DNA of 60,963 nt from positions 1 to 60,963 of the forward strand of contig NZ_JASFDV010000035.1 in assembly GCF_030766825.1 (NCBI RefSeq). The letters are read 5' to 3'. The position numbers were made by a program, and so were the translations under genes. The notes below the pieces were generated by a model, which did no database searches, had not been told where the DNA came from, and was given only the letters and a program-made list of their open reading frames with translations. Shown in pieces: positions 33,326 through 42,178 of the stretch (positions are counted from its first letter, which is position 1; every line of letters begins with the position of its first letter). This DNA comes from Nocardiopsis sp. CC223A. Its GTDB lineage: Bacteria > Actinomycetota > Actinomycetes > Streptosporangiales > Streptosporangiaceae.

Positions 33326-34123
33326 GTGCGTGTCGAGAGCCCCGCCCACCGCGCGATCATGCGCGCCCGCGTCGTGCGCACCGAACGGGTCACCAAGCAC
33401 TTCATCAACGTGACCCTGGGCGGGGAGGAGTTCGCGGGGTTCGAGTTCCTGGGCCGGGACCAGTTCGTGCGCCTGTTCCTGACCCGTCCGGGCCAGGACC
33501 GCCTGACGCTGCCCACCGCCACCGACCGCCGCTGGGTGTCGCAGCTGTACGACATGCCCGAGGAGCGCCGGCCCTACGTGCGCAACTACTCGGTGCGCCG
33601 GTTCGACCCCCTGGCCCGGGAGATGGACATCGAGTTCGTCGACCACGGCGAGGGCGGCCCGGCCTCGGCCTGGGCGCGGGCCGCGCGCCCCGGCGACGAG
33701 ATCGGCCTGCTCACCGACGGCGTCTACTACCTGCCCTCCCCCGGCGCCGGCTTCCAGCTGCTGGTGGGCGACGAGAGCGCGCTCCCCGCGATCGTGTCGG
33801 TCCTGGAGCAGGCGCCCGAGACCCTCGTCGCCCGCGTGTACCTGGAGGTGCCCTCGGCCGACGACGTCCGCCCGCTGCGGTCGCTGCCGGGTGTGGAGGT
33901 GCACTGGCTGGCCCGGACCGACCCGCACGCGGTGCCCGGCCGCCTGGCGCTGGAGGCGGTGCGCGCCGCCGACCTGCCGCAGGAGCGCATGTACTGCTTC
34001 GTCGCCGGGGAGAACGCGCTGCCCACCGAGGTGCGCCGCCACCTGGTGCGCGAGCGGGGCGTGGCCAAGGACGACATCACCTTCATCGGCTACTGGAAGC
34101 ACGGCCAGGCGGTGACCGACTGA
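33326..34123 (+). CDS. Siderophore-interacting protein (FAD-dependent ferric-siderophore reductase)
   Basis: A 265-residue SIP of the FAD-binding 9 type. The FAD-binding motif is RNYSVRRFDP, followed by MDIEFVDHGEGGPASAWA and the NAD(P)-binding domain with LLVGDESALPAI, ending in FIGYWKHG as in ViuB-like proteins. It releases iron from imported siderophores in the cytosol by reduction. It starts with GTG at 33326 behind GAGAAGAG and an iron box. It belongs with the thioesterase, ABC transporters and lipoprotein further right. Confidence 0.92.
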   Translation: MRVESPAHRAIMRARVVRTERVTKHFINVTLGGEEFAGFEFLGRDQFVRLFLTRPGQDRLTLPTATDRRWVSQLYDMPEERRPYVRNYSVRRFDPLAREMDIEFVDHGEGGPASAWARAARPGDEIGLLTDGVYYLPSPGAGFQLLVGDESALPAIVSVLEQAPETLVARVYLEVPSADDVRPLRSLPGVEVHWLARTDPHAVPGRLALEAVRAADLPQERMYCFVAGENALPTEVRRHLVRERGVAKDDITFIGYWKHGQAVTD

Positions 34124-34270
34124 ACCGGTCACAGGAAGCCGGTTCGGTTTACCCGGAGAAGGTAAAAATATTCTCTTCGAGGCCACTGCGTGTCTTAAAT
34201 GTTATGAAATGACCTACCCTGATGCCTGGTGCGCCGCACGGCGCCCCCAGCCAGGCCCCGAGGAGGTCAT

Positions 34271-35878
34271 GTGGCACCCGGCCGACACAGCACCCGCCCC
34301 GATCCCCGCCCCTACCGGAAGTGGGCGGCCTTCGGCGCCGCCGCCGCGGTGATCGCCGCCGGCTACGCGATCGCCGGGGCCGCCGACGGACCCGCCCCCG
34401 GCCCCGGCGCCTCCCTGTGCCAGGCCGCCGACGACAAGCGGCAGATGCGCGGCGCCTGGCTCACCACCGTCGGCAACATCGACTGGCCCTCCGAACCCGG
34501 CCTGTCCGCCGAGGAACAGCAGGCCGAGCTGGACGCCCGCCTGGACGAGGCCGCCGACCTGGGCCTGAACACCGTGTTCCTGCACGTGCGCCCCACCACC
34601 GACGCCGTCTACGAGTCCGACCTGGAGCCCTGGTCGCGCTACCTCACCGGCGAGCAGGGCGGCGACCCCGGCTACGACCCGTTGGAGTACGCCGTCGCCG
34701 GGGCCCACGAACGCGGCCTGGAGCTGCATGCCTGGTTCAACCCCTACCGCGTCGGCATCTCCTCCGACCTGGAGACCCTCGCCGACGACCACCCCGTCGA
34801 GGAGCACCCCGACTGGATGGTCCGCTACGGCGGCGAGGGGTTCCTCGACCCCGGCAACCCCGAGGTCCGGGCCTGGGTCACCGACGTGATCATGGACGTC
34901 GTGGACCGCTACGACATCGACGGCGTCCACTTCGACGACTTCTTCTACCCCTACCCCAAGGACGGCGAGGAGTTCGACGACGACGCCTCGTGGGAGGCCC
35001 ACGGCGGCGACTTCGACGACCGCGACGACTGGCGGCGCGACAACGTCAACCGGTTCGTCGCCGGAATCCACGAGCGCATCCAGGAGGACAAGCCCTGGGT
35101 CCGGTTCGGCATCTCCCCGTTCGGGATCTGGCGCAACGCCGGCAGCGACCCCGCCGGGTCGGACACCGACGGCCTGGAGTCCTACGCCGCCCAGCACGCC
35201 GACACCCGCACCTGGATCCAGGAGGGCACCGTCGACTACGTGGTCCCCCAGCTGTACTGGGAGCGCGGCTTCGCCGCCGCCGACTACGAGGTCCTCACCG
35301 ACTGGTGGGCCGACCAGGTCGAGGGCACCGGCGTGGACCTGTACATCGGCCAGGCCGCCTACCGGGCGGGCGAGCCCGGCTGGCGCGGCGAGAGCGCCCT
35401 GTCCGACCAGCTCGACTACTCCGACGGCGTCGAACAGGTGGGCGGCGACGTGTACTTCTCCTTCATGTCGCTCACCGAGGAGGCCGCGGACGCGTTCGAC
35501 CACCTGCGCGAGGAGTACTACGCGGACCCGGCGCTGCCGCCCCTGGGCGACGTGGCACCCGACGCCGACCCCGAGGTCGGGGCGGTGCGCGGGCTGAGCG
35601 CCGACACCGGCGACGAGGGCACCGAGCTGTCCTGGGACTCCCTGGACGGGGCCCGCTCCTACGCGGTCTACCGGATCGACCCCGACCGGGTCGAGGCGGT
35701 GGCCTCCGGCGGTGTCGAGGACGTGTGCGAGGCACTGACCGCCGACGCCCTGCTCGGGGTCACCGGCACCACCTCCTGGACCGACGGCTCCGACGGGGAG
35801 GGCGCCTACGTGGTGACCGCCCTGGACCGGTACCGGGTCGAGGGACCGGCGGCGGACCCGGTGGACCCGCGCGTGTGA
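34271..35878 (+). CDS. Secreted family 10 (GHL10/DUF187) glycosylhydrolase
   Basis: A 535-residue exported protein. A basic N-terminus leads into the hydrophobic AAFGAAAAVIAAGYAIAGAA, a signal anchor or signal peptide. The GHL10 core begins MRGAWLTTVGNIDWPS and includes LNTVFLHVRPTTDAVY, GLELHAWFNPYRV, YDIDGVHFDDFFYPYP and VPQLYWERGF, with acidic residues suited to glycoside cleavage. A C-terminal fibronectin III-like module follows from about 445. Relatives may act on cell-wall glycans. GTG at 34271 has AGGAGG directly upstream. The region 34124-34270 is unusually AT-rich and probably holds the promoter. Confidence 0.87.
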   Translation: MAPGRHSTRPDPRPYRKWAAFGAAAAVIAAGYAIAGAADGPAPGPGASLCQAADDKRQMRGAWLTTVGNIDWPSEPGLSAEEQQAELDARLDEAADLGLNTVFLHVRPTTDAVYESDLEPWSRYLTGEQGGDPGYDPLEYAVAGAHERGLELHAWFNPYRVGISSDLETLADDHPVEEHPDWMVRYGGEGFLDPGNPEVRAWVTDVIMDVVDRYDIDGVHFDDFFYPYPKDGEEFDDDASWEAHGGDFDDRDDWRRDNVNRFVAGIHERIQEDKPWVRFGISPFGIWRNAGSDPAGSDTDGLESYAAQHADTRTWIQEGTVDYVVPQLYWERGFAAADYEVLTDWWADQVEGTGVDLYIGQAAYRAGEPGWRGESALSDQLDYSDGVEQVGGDVYFSFMSLTEEAADAFDHLREEYYADPALPPLGDVAPDADPEVGAVRGLSADTGDEGTELSWDSLDGARSYAVYRIDPDRVEAVASGGVEDVCEALTADALLGVTGTTSWTDGSDGEGAYVVTALDRYRVEGPAADPVDPRV

Positions 35879-36255
35879 CGGTCTCCCCTTCCCCGCCGAC
35901 GAGGGGGTTCCGACCGCGGACGGCGCCGTGGGGCGGGGCCGCGGCCGCCGTGCCCGGGCCGCCGCGCCCCATCCGCGGTGCGGGGTCCGCCCCGCCAACG
36001 CACCCGGATGCCCCATGCGGGCTCGCGGCCCGAACATCGACCGGCGTCGGCGGACGGCCCCACAGCCGATCTTCACACCCGAGAGGCGTCGTCCGCAGGT
36101 GAACGGGAGGCTCCCATGAGGTCACGGTCGCCCGTCCGGTCGCGTGCGGTGACCCCTCCGAGCGGTCCGACTGATCCCGTAGAGGACGACCCGTCGTGGG
36201 CGTCGGTCAGGCCGTGGGCCGGACCCGCCGGAGAGGCCACTGCGCACCCTCACGG
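35879..36255. other. Gap without a supported gene
   Basis: 377 bp between the glycosylhydrolase stop and the convergent thioesterase stop. Small open frames occur, but no ribosome site, conserved protein, strong hairpin or repeat was recognised. Confidence 0.5.
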
Positions 36256-37008
36256 TCAGGCCCGGCCCGCGAGGTCGCGGGCGAGGATGCGCAGCACTTC
36301 GGTCCGGCTCCCGATGGGGAAGAAGTGGCCGCCGGGCAGCACCTCCAGGACGTGCCCGCGCGTGGTGAGTCCGCCCCAGCGGTCCACCTCCGCGGGGGTG
36401 ACCGAGGGGTCGTCCGCCCCGGCCAGCGCAGTGATCGGCACGTCCAGGGGTTCGGGGGCGGCGGGCCGGTAGGCGTCGATGAGCCGGTAGTCGCCGCGCA
36501 CCGCCGGCAGTACCAGGGACCGCAGGTCGGGGTCGTCGAGCAGGCCGGGGGGCGTACCGCCGAGCTTCTCGATGACGGCGACCAGGCCGTCGTCGTCCAG
36601 CAGATGGACCCCGGAGGCGGCCCCCTCCAGGCCGGGGGCGCACCGCGCCGACGCGAACAGGCGCACCGGCGGACCCAGGGGCCCGCCCGCCAGGCGGCGG
36701 GCCGTCTCGTAGGCGACCAGCGAGCCCATGCTGTGGCCGAACAGCGCGTAGGGGCCGGTCAGATGGCCCTCCAGGGCCGCGGCGGCACCCGCGGCCAAGT
36801 CCTCCAGCCGTGCGGGCAGGGGCTCGCCGAACCGGGTCTCCCGGCCGGGGTACTGCACGACGGCCAGGTCGTACTCCTCGGGCAGGCCGGTCGACCACTC
36901 CCGGTAGAAGTTCGCCGTCCCCCCGGCGTGGGGGAACAGCACCACCGTGAGCCGGGCACCGGGCCCGGTACGGAAACGGCGCAGCCAGGGCGTCCCGGGG
37001 GTGGTCAT
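36256..37008 (-). CDS. Type II thioesterase
   Basis: A 250-residue alpha/beta-hydrolase thioesterase. The oxyanion region LFPHAGGTANFYREW is followed by YPGRETRF, nucleophile Ser93 in GHSMGS, the acid in LAGADDPSV and the His in PGGHFFP. Type II thioesterases clear misprimed carrier proteins in NRPS or PKS assembly lines. None is in the window, so it either serves a distant siderophore synthetase or is a remnant of one. The ATG at 37008 gives the family length. It lies near the transport genes on the same strand but is separated from them by a forward gene. Confidence 0.9.
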   Translation of the reverse strand: MTTPGTPWLRRFRTGPGARLTVVLFPHAGGTANFYREWSTGLPEEYDLAVVQYPGRETRFGEPLPARLEDLAAGAAAALEGHLTGPYALFGHSMGSLVAYETARRLAGGPLGPPVRLFASARCAPGLEGAASGVHLLDDDGLVAVIEKLGGTPPGLLDDPDLRSLVLPAVRGDYRLIDAYRPAAPEPLDVPITALAGADDPSVTPAEVDRWGGLTTRGHVLEVLPGGHFFPIGSRTEVLRILARDLAGRA

Positions 37009-37223
37009 CGCGCGCCTGCCTCTCAGCGTCTGTCGCGGACGGTCCGCCGCCGCAGTCTGCACCATCCGGCCCGTGCCCCTCAACGTCGGGGAGGGGTCGC
37101 CCCGGTCACACCGGGGCCGTCCACAGATTCGGGTTTTCCCCGGCGGGCCCGCCCCCGGCCGGGGACAATGGGGTCGAACGCGAACTACGCCCCGCACGGT
37201 GCGGGACGCGACGGGGGAACGCC

Positions 37224-37526
37224 ATGGAGCACGCATCCGAGGAGCCGACCTACGAGGCGCGCAGCCGCGCCGCCGCCCTGCTGCCCCGCCTGGTGGCCGC
37301 CGAGTCCGAACACCGCCTTCCACCGGTCGAGTGGCTGCTGGACCGCGACGGCGGGCTGCACGGCACCACCGCCCGGGGCGGCACGGAGGCCGCGTACGCC
37401 TGGGCCGACTTCTTCGGCAGCTCGGTGCGCGAGGGCGAACCGGCCGGTGTGCACGGCCTCCCGACCCTGTTCACCGGCCTGGACGACTACCGCGGCGTGC
37501 GCGTGGTGGTCCGCACCCACCACTGA
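37224..37526 (+). CDS. Hypothetical protein, about 100 residues
   Basis: A compact ORF with its own ribosome site (GGGGGAA about 6 nt before the ATG). The protein has an amphipathic N-terminus (EARSRAAALLPRLVAAE), LPPVEWLLDRDGGLHGT, EAAYAWADFFGSSV and the C-terminal VHGLPTLFTGLDDYRGVRV. It is not a family I recognise and is not MbtH-like (no NxExQxS motif). It has no signal peptide or membrane segment. It lies in the opposite direction between the thioesterase and ABC genes and is followed by a terminator hairpin. Confidence 0.6.
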   Translation: MEHASEEPTYEARSRAAALLPRLVAAESEHRLPPVEWLLDRDGGLHGTTARGGTEAAYAWADFFGSSVREGEPAGVHGLPTLFTGLDDYRGVRVVVRTHH

Positions 37527-37556
37527 CCGCCCCGCGCGCGGGGGCCGCCCCGGACC

Positions 37557-37604
37557 CCGCGGTCCCGCATCGCCGGCCCGCCGCCCGCCGGTGCGGGACC
37601 GCGG
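37557..37604. terminator. Bidirectional terminator hairpin
   Basis: CCGCGGTCCCGCA (37557-37569) and TGCGGGACCGCGG (37592-37604) form a perfect 13-bp stem with a GC-rich 22-nt loop. It lies 30 bp after the small forward gene and about 100 bp beyond the stop of the reverse ABC gene. Confidence 0.6.
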
Positions 37605-37707
37605 CACACCGGTCCAACGCTCCGGCCAGGCGTCCGGCGGCCCGCCAGCGCCGGGCCGGGGCCGCACGGGCCTCGGGGTCCGGGGCACCGCGCCCGCACC
37701 GGCGGGC

Positions 37708-39474
37708 TCAGGCGGTGCCCTGCCAACTGCGCCACAGGTCGGCGTAGCGGCCGCCGGCGGCCACCAGTTCGGCGTGCGTACCCTGCTCGACGACCCGGCC
37801 GTGATCCATCACCACCACCCGGTCGGCGGCCTGCGCCTGGGTCAGCCGGTGCGCCACCACCAGGGTGGTGCGGCCCTCGGTGGCCGCCAGGGAGGCCCGC
37901 TCCAGACGGCGCGCCCCCGCACTGCCCGCCTCCGCGGTGGCCTCGTCCAGCACCGCCACCGGCGGGTCGGCCAGCACCATCCGGGCCAGCGCCAGGTGCT
38001 GGGCCTGTTCGGCGGTGAGCGCGTGGCCGCCCTCGCCGACCACCGTGTCCAGCCCCTCGGGCAGTGCCCGCACCCAGCCGAGCGCGCCCACCCGCTCCAG
38101 CGCCGCCTCCGCCTCGGCGGCGCCCGCCCCGGGGCGTGCCAGCCGCAGGTCCTCCAGCAGGGTCCCGGCGAACACGTGGGTCTCCTGGCTGACCAGGTAC
38201 ACGTGCCCGCGCAGCAGGCGCTCGCCCAGGTCGGCCAGCGGCACCCCGCCCAGGTGCACCTCGCCCGTGTCGGGGACGCGCAGACCGGTGATCACCGCCG
38301 CCAGCGTGCTCTTGCCCGCACCGCTGGCGCCCACCAGTGCCACCCGCTCCCCGGGGGCGATCTCCAGCGACACCCCGTCCAGGGCGGGCGGGGTGTCGGG
38401 GCCGTACCGGTGCCCGACCTCCTTGACCCGCACCGACGCGTCCTGGGGCTCGCGCGGGTGCTCCGGTTCGGGGGCCTCGGGCAGGTCCACCACCCCGGCG
38501 AGCCGGGCCAGGCTCGCCCCGGCCGACTGCACCTCGTTGAAGTTCATGACCAGGAACATCATCGGGCCGAACAACCGGTGGAAGTACAGGGCCGCGGCGG
38601 TGACCGCGCCCACCGTCACCAGGTCGCCGCGCACCAGCCAGAAGCCCGCGACCAGCACCGCCGTCAGCCCCACGCACTCGGCGCCGTTGAGCCGCGACCC
38701 GAACCGGGTGAGCAGCCGGAACACCGACAGCGTGATGTCCATCGCCGCCAGGGACCGGTCGGAGACCCGTCCCTCGTGCTCCTCCTCGCGCCGGTAGGCG
38801 CGCACCGCCGACCGTCCGCGCAGCGCGCCCATCATGGCGTGCGACCGTTCGCCCATCGCGATCCGCTCGCGGGCGTAGTAGGGGCCCGAGAGCGGCAGGT
38901 ACCAGCGGGCCGCCCACACGTAGACCGGCAGGGCGCACAGCCCGGCCAGGCCCAGCCGCCAGTCCAGGGCGGTCATCCCGGCCGCCGTGGTCAGCACCAT
39001 GGCCAGCGCGATCACGACGTCGGGGCCGTTGCGGGCGATGCCGGTGGTGACGACGGCGACGTCGTCGCCCACCCGGGACAGCAGGTCGCCGATGCGCACC
39101 CGCTCCACCTGCGCGGCGGGCATGTGCAGGACCCGGTCCATGACCCGCTCGCGCAGCCGCGCCAGGATCCGCTCGCCGGCCCGCGTCACCAGCCAGGCGC
39201 CCGCCCCGGTGAGCAGTCCCCCGAGCAGTGCCGCCGCGGCGATGGTCCCGGCCGCGCGCAGCACCGCGTCCGGTCCGGCACCGTCGGAGATGTCGTCGAC
39301 CATGGTGCCCAGCGTCCAGGGGGCGACCAGGCCGACCGCGCTGCCCGCCAGCACCACGGCCAGGGACAGGGGCGTGCCCCAGCCGCTGCGCCGCACCCCG
39401 TCGCCGAGCACCGCCCAGGTGCGCCGTGCCGACGCGGTGGGCAGCAGGTCCGCGTGTTCGTCGATCGCGCTCAC
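37708..39474 (-). CDS. Half ABC transporter with degenerate signature motif (siderophore-type pair)
   Basis: A 588-residue fusion of a six-span membrane domain and an ATPase domain. Walker A is intact (GASGAGKST, 382-390), as are the Q-loop Gln430, Walker B VAVLDE (506-511) and His542 in VVAHRL. The LSGGQ signature is replaced by ALTAEQAQ at about 485-492. The other half at 39971 has the opposite defects, so the two form an obligate heterodimer with one working ATP site. In the iron context it could act like IrtAB/YbtPQ importers or as a siderophore exporter. It is the second gene of the pair, after a 496-bp gap with a minisatellite. Confidence 0.87.
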   Translation of the reverse strand: MSAIDEHADLLPTASARRTWAVLGDGVRRSGWGTPLSLAVVLAGSAVGLVAPWTLGTMVDDISDGAGPDAVLRAAGTIAAAALLGGLLTGAGAWLVTRAGERILARLRERVMDRVLHMPAAQVERVRIGDLLSRVGDDVAVVTTGIARNGPDVVIALAMVLTTAAGMTALDWRLGLAGLCALPVYVWAARWYLPLSGPYYARERIAMGERSHAMMGALRGRSAVRAYRREEEHEGRVSDRSLAAMDITLSVFRLLTRFGSRLNGAECVGLTAVLVAGFWLVRGDLVTVGAVTAAALYFHRLFGPMMFLVMNFNEVQSAGASLARLAGVVDLPEAPEPEHPREPQDASVRVKEVGHRYGPDTPPALDGVSLEIAPGERVALVGASGAGKSTLAAVITGLRVPDTGEVHLGGVPLADLGERLLRGHVYLVSQETHVFAGTLLEDLRLARPGAGAAEAEAALERVGALGWVRALPEGLDTVVGEGGHALTAEQAQHLALARMVLADPPVAVLDEATAEAGSAGARRLERASLAATEGRTTLVVAHRLTQAQAADRVVVMDHGRVVEQGTHAELVAAGGRYADLWRSWQGTA

Positions 39475-39629
39475 GCGGTCACCGTCCTTTCCGTACCCGG
39501 CGCACCCGCGCCCGGGAAACCCGCCACGCCGCCCGGCGCCCCGCCCGGGGCGGGGCCGCCGCCGACCACCGCGCCCCGGAACACGGCACCGCCGGGCCGT
39601 GCCATCGCACCCCGGGGCGCACCGCGCCC

Positions 39630-39917
39630 GCGCAACGCCGTCGGACCAGGGCCGCGCGACACCGTCGGACCAGGGCGGTGCGAGGCCGTCGAACCAGGGC
39701 CGCGCGACACCGCCGGACCAGGGCGGTGTGACGCCGTCGAACCAGGGCCGCGCGACACCACCGGACCAGGACGGTGTGACGCCGCCGGACCAAGGCCGCG
39801 CGACACCACCGGACCAGGACGGTGTAACGCCGTCGGACCAGAGCCGCGCGAGGCCGCCGGACCAAGGCCGCGCGAGGCCACCGAACCAGGGCCGCGCGAG
39901 GCCACCGAACCAGAGAC
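39630..39917. repeat. 24-bp minisatellite, 12 units, between the two ABC genes
   Basis: Twelve head-to-tail 24-bp units run from 39630, followed by a partial unit. The core is CCGTCGGACCAGGGC, and units alternate between GCGCGACACC and GTGTGACGCC starts, suggesting a 48-bp higher-order unit. The length is a multiple of 3, so all frames stay open, but no gene is supported. The array lies in the 496-bp gap (39475-39970) between the ABC genes, which are otherwise expected to form an operon. Confidence 0.92.
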
Positions 39918-39970
39918 GTGCGACGCCGCGTTCCGGGGGGACGGCGCGGTCGCACAGGAGGGGGCGGAGG

Positions 39971-41743
39971 TCATCGCAGGACCGCCTCTGCGTAGGCGGG
40001 GTCCCGGCGGACCAGGTCGGCGTGGGTGCCCAGGGCCCGGACGCGCCCCTCCTCCAGGACGACCACCCGGTCGGCGCGGGCGAGCAGCGCCGGGCTGGCG
40101 GCCACCACGAGGGTGGCGCCCGCCGGGGTGCGGTCGGCGCGCGCCCGGGTCAGACCGCGGGCGATCGCCTCCTCGGTGGCCGCGTCCACGGCGGTGGTGG
40201 GGTCGTGCAGCACCAGTACCGGCGGGTCCGCGGCCAGGGCGCGCGCCAGGGCGGCGCGCTGGCGCTGCCCGCCGGACAGGTTCGCGGCCCGGTCGGCGAC
40301 GGGCCGGTCCAGGCCCTGGGTATGCCCGGTGACCAGGTCGTCGGCTCCGGCGGCGCGCAGGGCCTCGCGCAGGTGCGCCTCGTCGCGGTCGGCGCCGGTG
40401 GCCAGGTTGGTGCGCAGCGTGCCCTCGAACAGGGTCGCCCCGTGTTCCTCCACCAGGACGGCGGCGCGCAGCGCGGCCAGGTCGAGCTCGTGCACGGGCA
40501 CCCCGCCCACGATGGCCCGGCCCTGCCCGATGTCCTCGGGTGCGGCCCGGCCGGACAGCAGTTCCAGCAGTGCCTCGGCGTCGCGCGGGTCGGTGGCCAG
40601 CACCCCCACGGTCTCGCCGGGGGCCAGCCGCAGATCGACCCCGCGCAGGGTGCGGTAGGTGACCCCGTCCAGTTCCACCACCGGATCGGCCCGGACCGGC
40701 CGTTCGCCGGGGGTGACGGCGGCGGGGGCGGTCAGCAGCCGCACCAGGCGGCGGGCCGAGGCGCGGGAGGTGGCGAAGAGCTGGCCGACCATGCCCAGGC
40801 CCTGGACGGGTTCGGCCAGGAACTGGGCCAGACCCACCACGGTGATGAGCTCGCCGATGCTCAGCCGCCCCCGGAGCGCCATCCAGCCGGCGACCGCGGT
40901 CACGCACGCCAGGAACAGCACGCCCGCGGCCGACACCATGCCGCGGTACACGCCGTTGCTGGCCGCGGCCGACACCGACGCGGTGAGGGCGCCGCCGCTG
41001 GCCCGGCGGTAGCGGTCGGCGGCGGCGTGACGGGCGCCCATGCCCATGAGCACGCGCAGGCCGCCGACCAGGTCGGTGGCCAGGGCGGTGGCCCCGGCGG
41101 CGGTGGCCTGCTTGGCCTCGCTGCGCCGGGTGATGCGGGCGGCGGGGACGCGCAGCAGGAGCATCATCAGCGGTACCCCGACCAGGACGCCGATCCCCAG
41201 GGGAACGTCGATGGCCAGCAGGGCGACGGTGGTCGCGGTGATCGCGCCGCCCATGGCGATGAGCCCGATCCAGGCGCGCACGTACTGGGCGGCCTGCTCG
41301 GCGTCGGAGGTGGCCACGGACAGCAGTTCCCCGGCGCGCAGTCCGCTGCGCTCCCCGCACGGGTCCAGCGCCCGGCGAGCGGCCTCCACCCGCAGCAGGT
41401 GGGCCTCGTTCTCGACGGCCCGCACGGAGAACCGGGCGCCGATGCGGTAGGCGAAGGCCAGCACCGTGAACAGGACGGCCATGCCCAGGACGCACAGGGC
41501 CAGGGCGCCGACGTCGCCGGTGAAGACGGCCCGGTCGATGGTGACGCCGATGGCGACGGGGACCAGGGCCTCGGCGAGCTGGTGCAGGGAGTGCAGGACG
41601 GTGGCGCAGGCGACGTCGCGGCGGTTGCGGCGCAGGGTGCGCCGTCCCAGAGCACGGACGTCGGCGGGGGCGCTCACGCGGCCGTCCCGCCCGGGCCGGG
41701 GCGTACGCCCGCCCTTGAACATGTGGTCATCCGATCGTCCCAT
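39971..41743 (-). CDS. Half ABC transporter with degenerate Walker motifs (partner subunit)
   Basis: A 590-residue membrane-ATPase fusion. The Walker A position reads ATDPRDAEA (383-391), with no Lys. Walker B has HD in place of DE (VLVLHD, 509-514), and the switch His is replaced (VVAASPALLA). The LSGGQRQR signature at 489 is perfect. It therefore cannot hydrolyse ATP at its own Walker site, but supplies the signature for the partner at 37708. The membrane part has about six spans (SLHQLAEALVPVAIGVTIDR and onward). ATG at 41743 is used; ATG at 41722 and GTG at 41677 are alternatives. It is divergent from the siderophore lipoprotein gene. Confidence 0.85.
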   Translation of the reverse strand: MGRSDDHMFKGGRTPRPGRDGRVSAPADVRALGRRTLRRNRRDVACATVLHSLHQLAEALVPVAIGVTIDRAVFTGDVGALALCVLGMAVLFTVLAFAYRIGARFSVRAVENEAHLLRVEAARRALDPCGERSGLRAGELLSVATSDAEQAAQYVRAWIGLIAMGGAITATTVALLAIDVPLGIGVLVGVPLMMLLLRVPAARITRRSEAKQATAAGATALATDLVGGLRVLMGMGARHAAADRYRRASGGALTASVSAAASNGVYRGMVSAAGVLFLACVTAVAGWMALRGRLSIGELITVVGLAQFLAEPVQGLGMVGQLFATSRASARRLVRLLTAPAAVTPGERPVRADPVVELDGVTYRTLRGVDLRLAPGETVGVLATDPRDAEALLELLSGRAAPEDIGQGRAIVGGVPVHELDLAALRAAVLVEEHGATLFEGTLRTNLATGADRDEAHLREALRAAGADDLVTGHTQGLDRPVADRAANLSGGQRQRAALARALAADPPVLVLHDPTTAVDAATEEAIARGLTRARADRTPAGATLVVAASPALLARADRVVVLEEGRVRALGTHADLVRRDPAYAEAVLR

Positions 41744-41840
41744 TTCCCTGTCTTCATGCCGCGATCAGGCTAGCCAGGCGCGGTCGCCGCCGCGAACGCG
41801 CCCCCACGGAGGCGAGGGCACCCCCGGAGAACCGGCCCGC

Positions 41841-42100
41841 ACCGCCCCCACCGACCGTGACCCATGTCACACGAGCGCCCGCGCGCGATGCTGCACCCGC
41901 ACCGGAACCGCCCGTGGGCGGGCGACCACCGACCACCCACGCCACGGCGCGCCGTTCGGGCCGGTTTGCACCCGCCCCCACCGACCGTGACCCACCTCAC
42001 ACAAGCGCCCCCGCGCGAGGCTTCACCCGCACCGGAACCGCCCACGGACGGGCGACCACCGACCACCCACGCCACGGCACGCCGTTCGGGCCAGTTTGCA
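41841..42100. repeat. Tandem 130-bp duplication upstream of the siderophore lipoprotein gene
   Basis: Two adjacent copies of about 130 bp (about 41841-41970 and 41971-42100), roughly 90 per cent identical. Each starts near CCGCCCCCACCGACCGTGAC and ends near GGTTTGCA or AGTTTGCA. They lie in the region between the divergent ABC gene and lipoprotein gene, just upstream of the iron box. Any promoter or operator for the ABC gene inside the unit would be doubled. No gene is supported in the array. Confidence 0.85.
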
Positions 42101-42132
42101 CCCGCCCCAGGAGTCCACCACTATGGTTCTGC

Positions 42133-42151
42133 TTAGGCAAGCCTAAGCTGA
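42133..42151. promoter_or_regulatory. Iron box upstream of the siderophore-binding lipoprotein
   Basis: TTAGGCAAGCCTAAGCTGA contains the perfect palindrome TTAGGCAAGCCTAA and matches the IdeR/DmdR consensus at about 16 of 19 positions. It lies 27 bp before the ATG at 42179. It could also act on the divergent ABC gene, though that start is 390 bp away. Confidence 0.75.
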
Positions 42152-42178
42152 CTGCGACCTTCCGGAAAATGAGGCTCC

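Noticed and set aside
35879..36255. Possible small genes in the gap after the glycosylhydrolase
   Set aside because: Open frames lack ribosome sites and conserved features.
39630..39917. Tandem repeats considered as a CRISPR array
   Set aside because: The units are contiguous 24-bp repeats without unique spacers.
39471..41495. Reverse-strand frame of 674 codons in a second phase over the ABC gene and minisatellite
   Set aside because: It is open through the 24-bp repeat only because the unit length is a multiple of three; the other phase encodes a clear ABC transporter.
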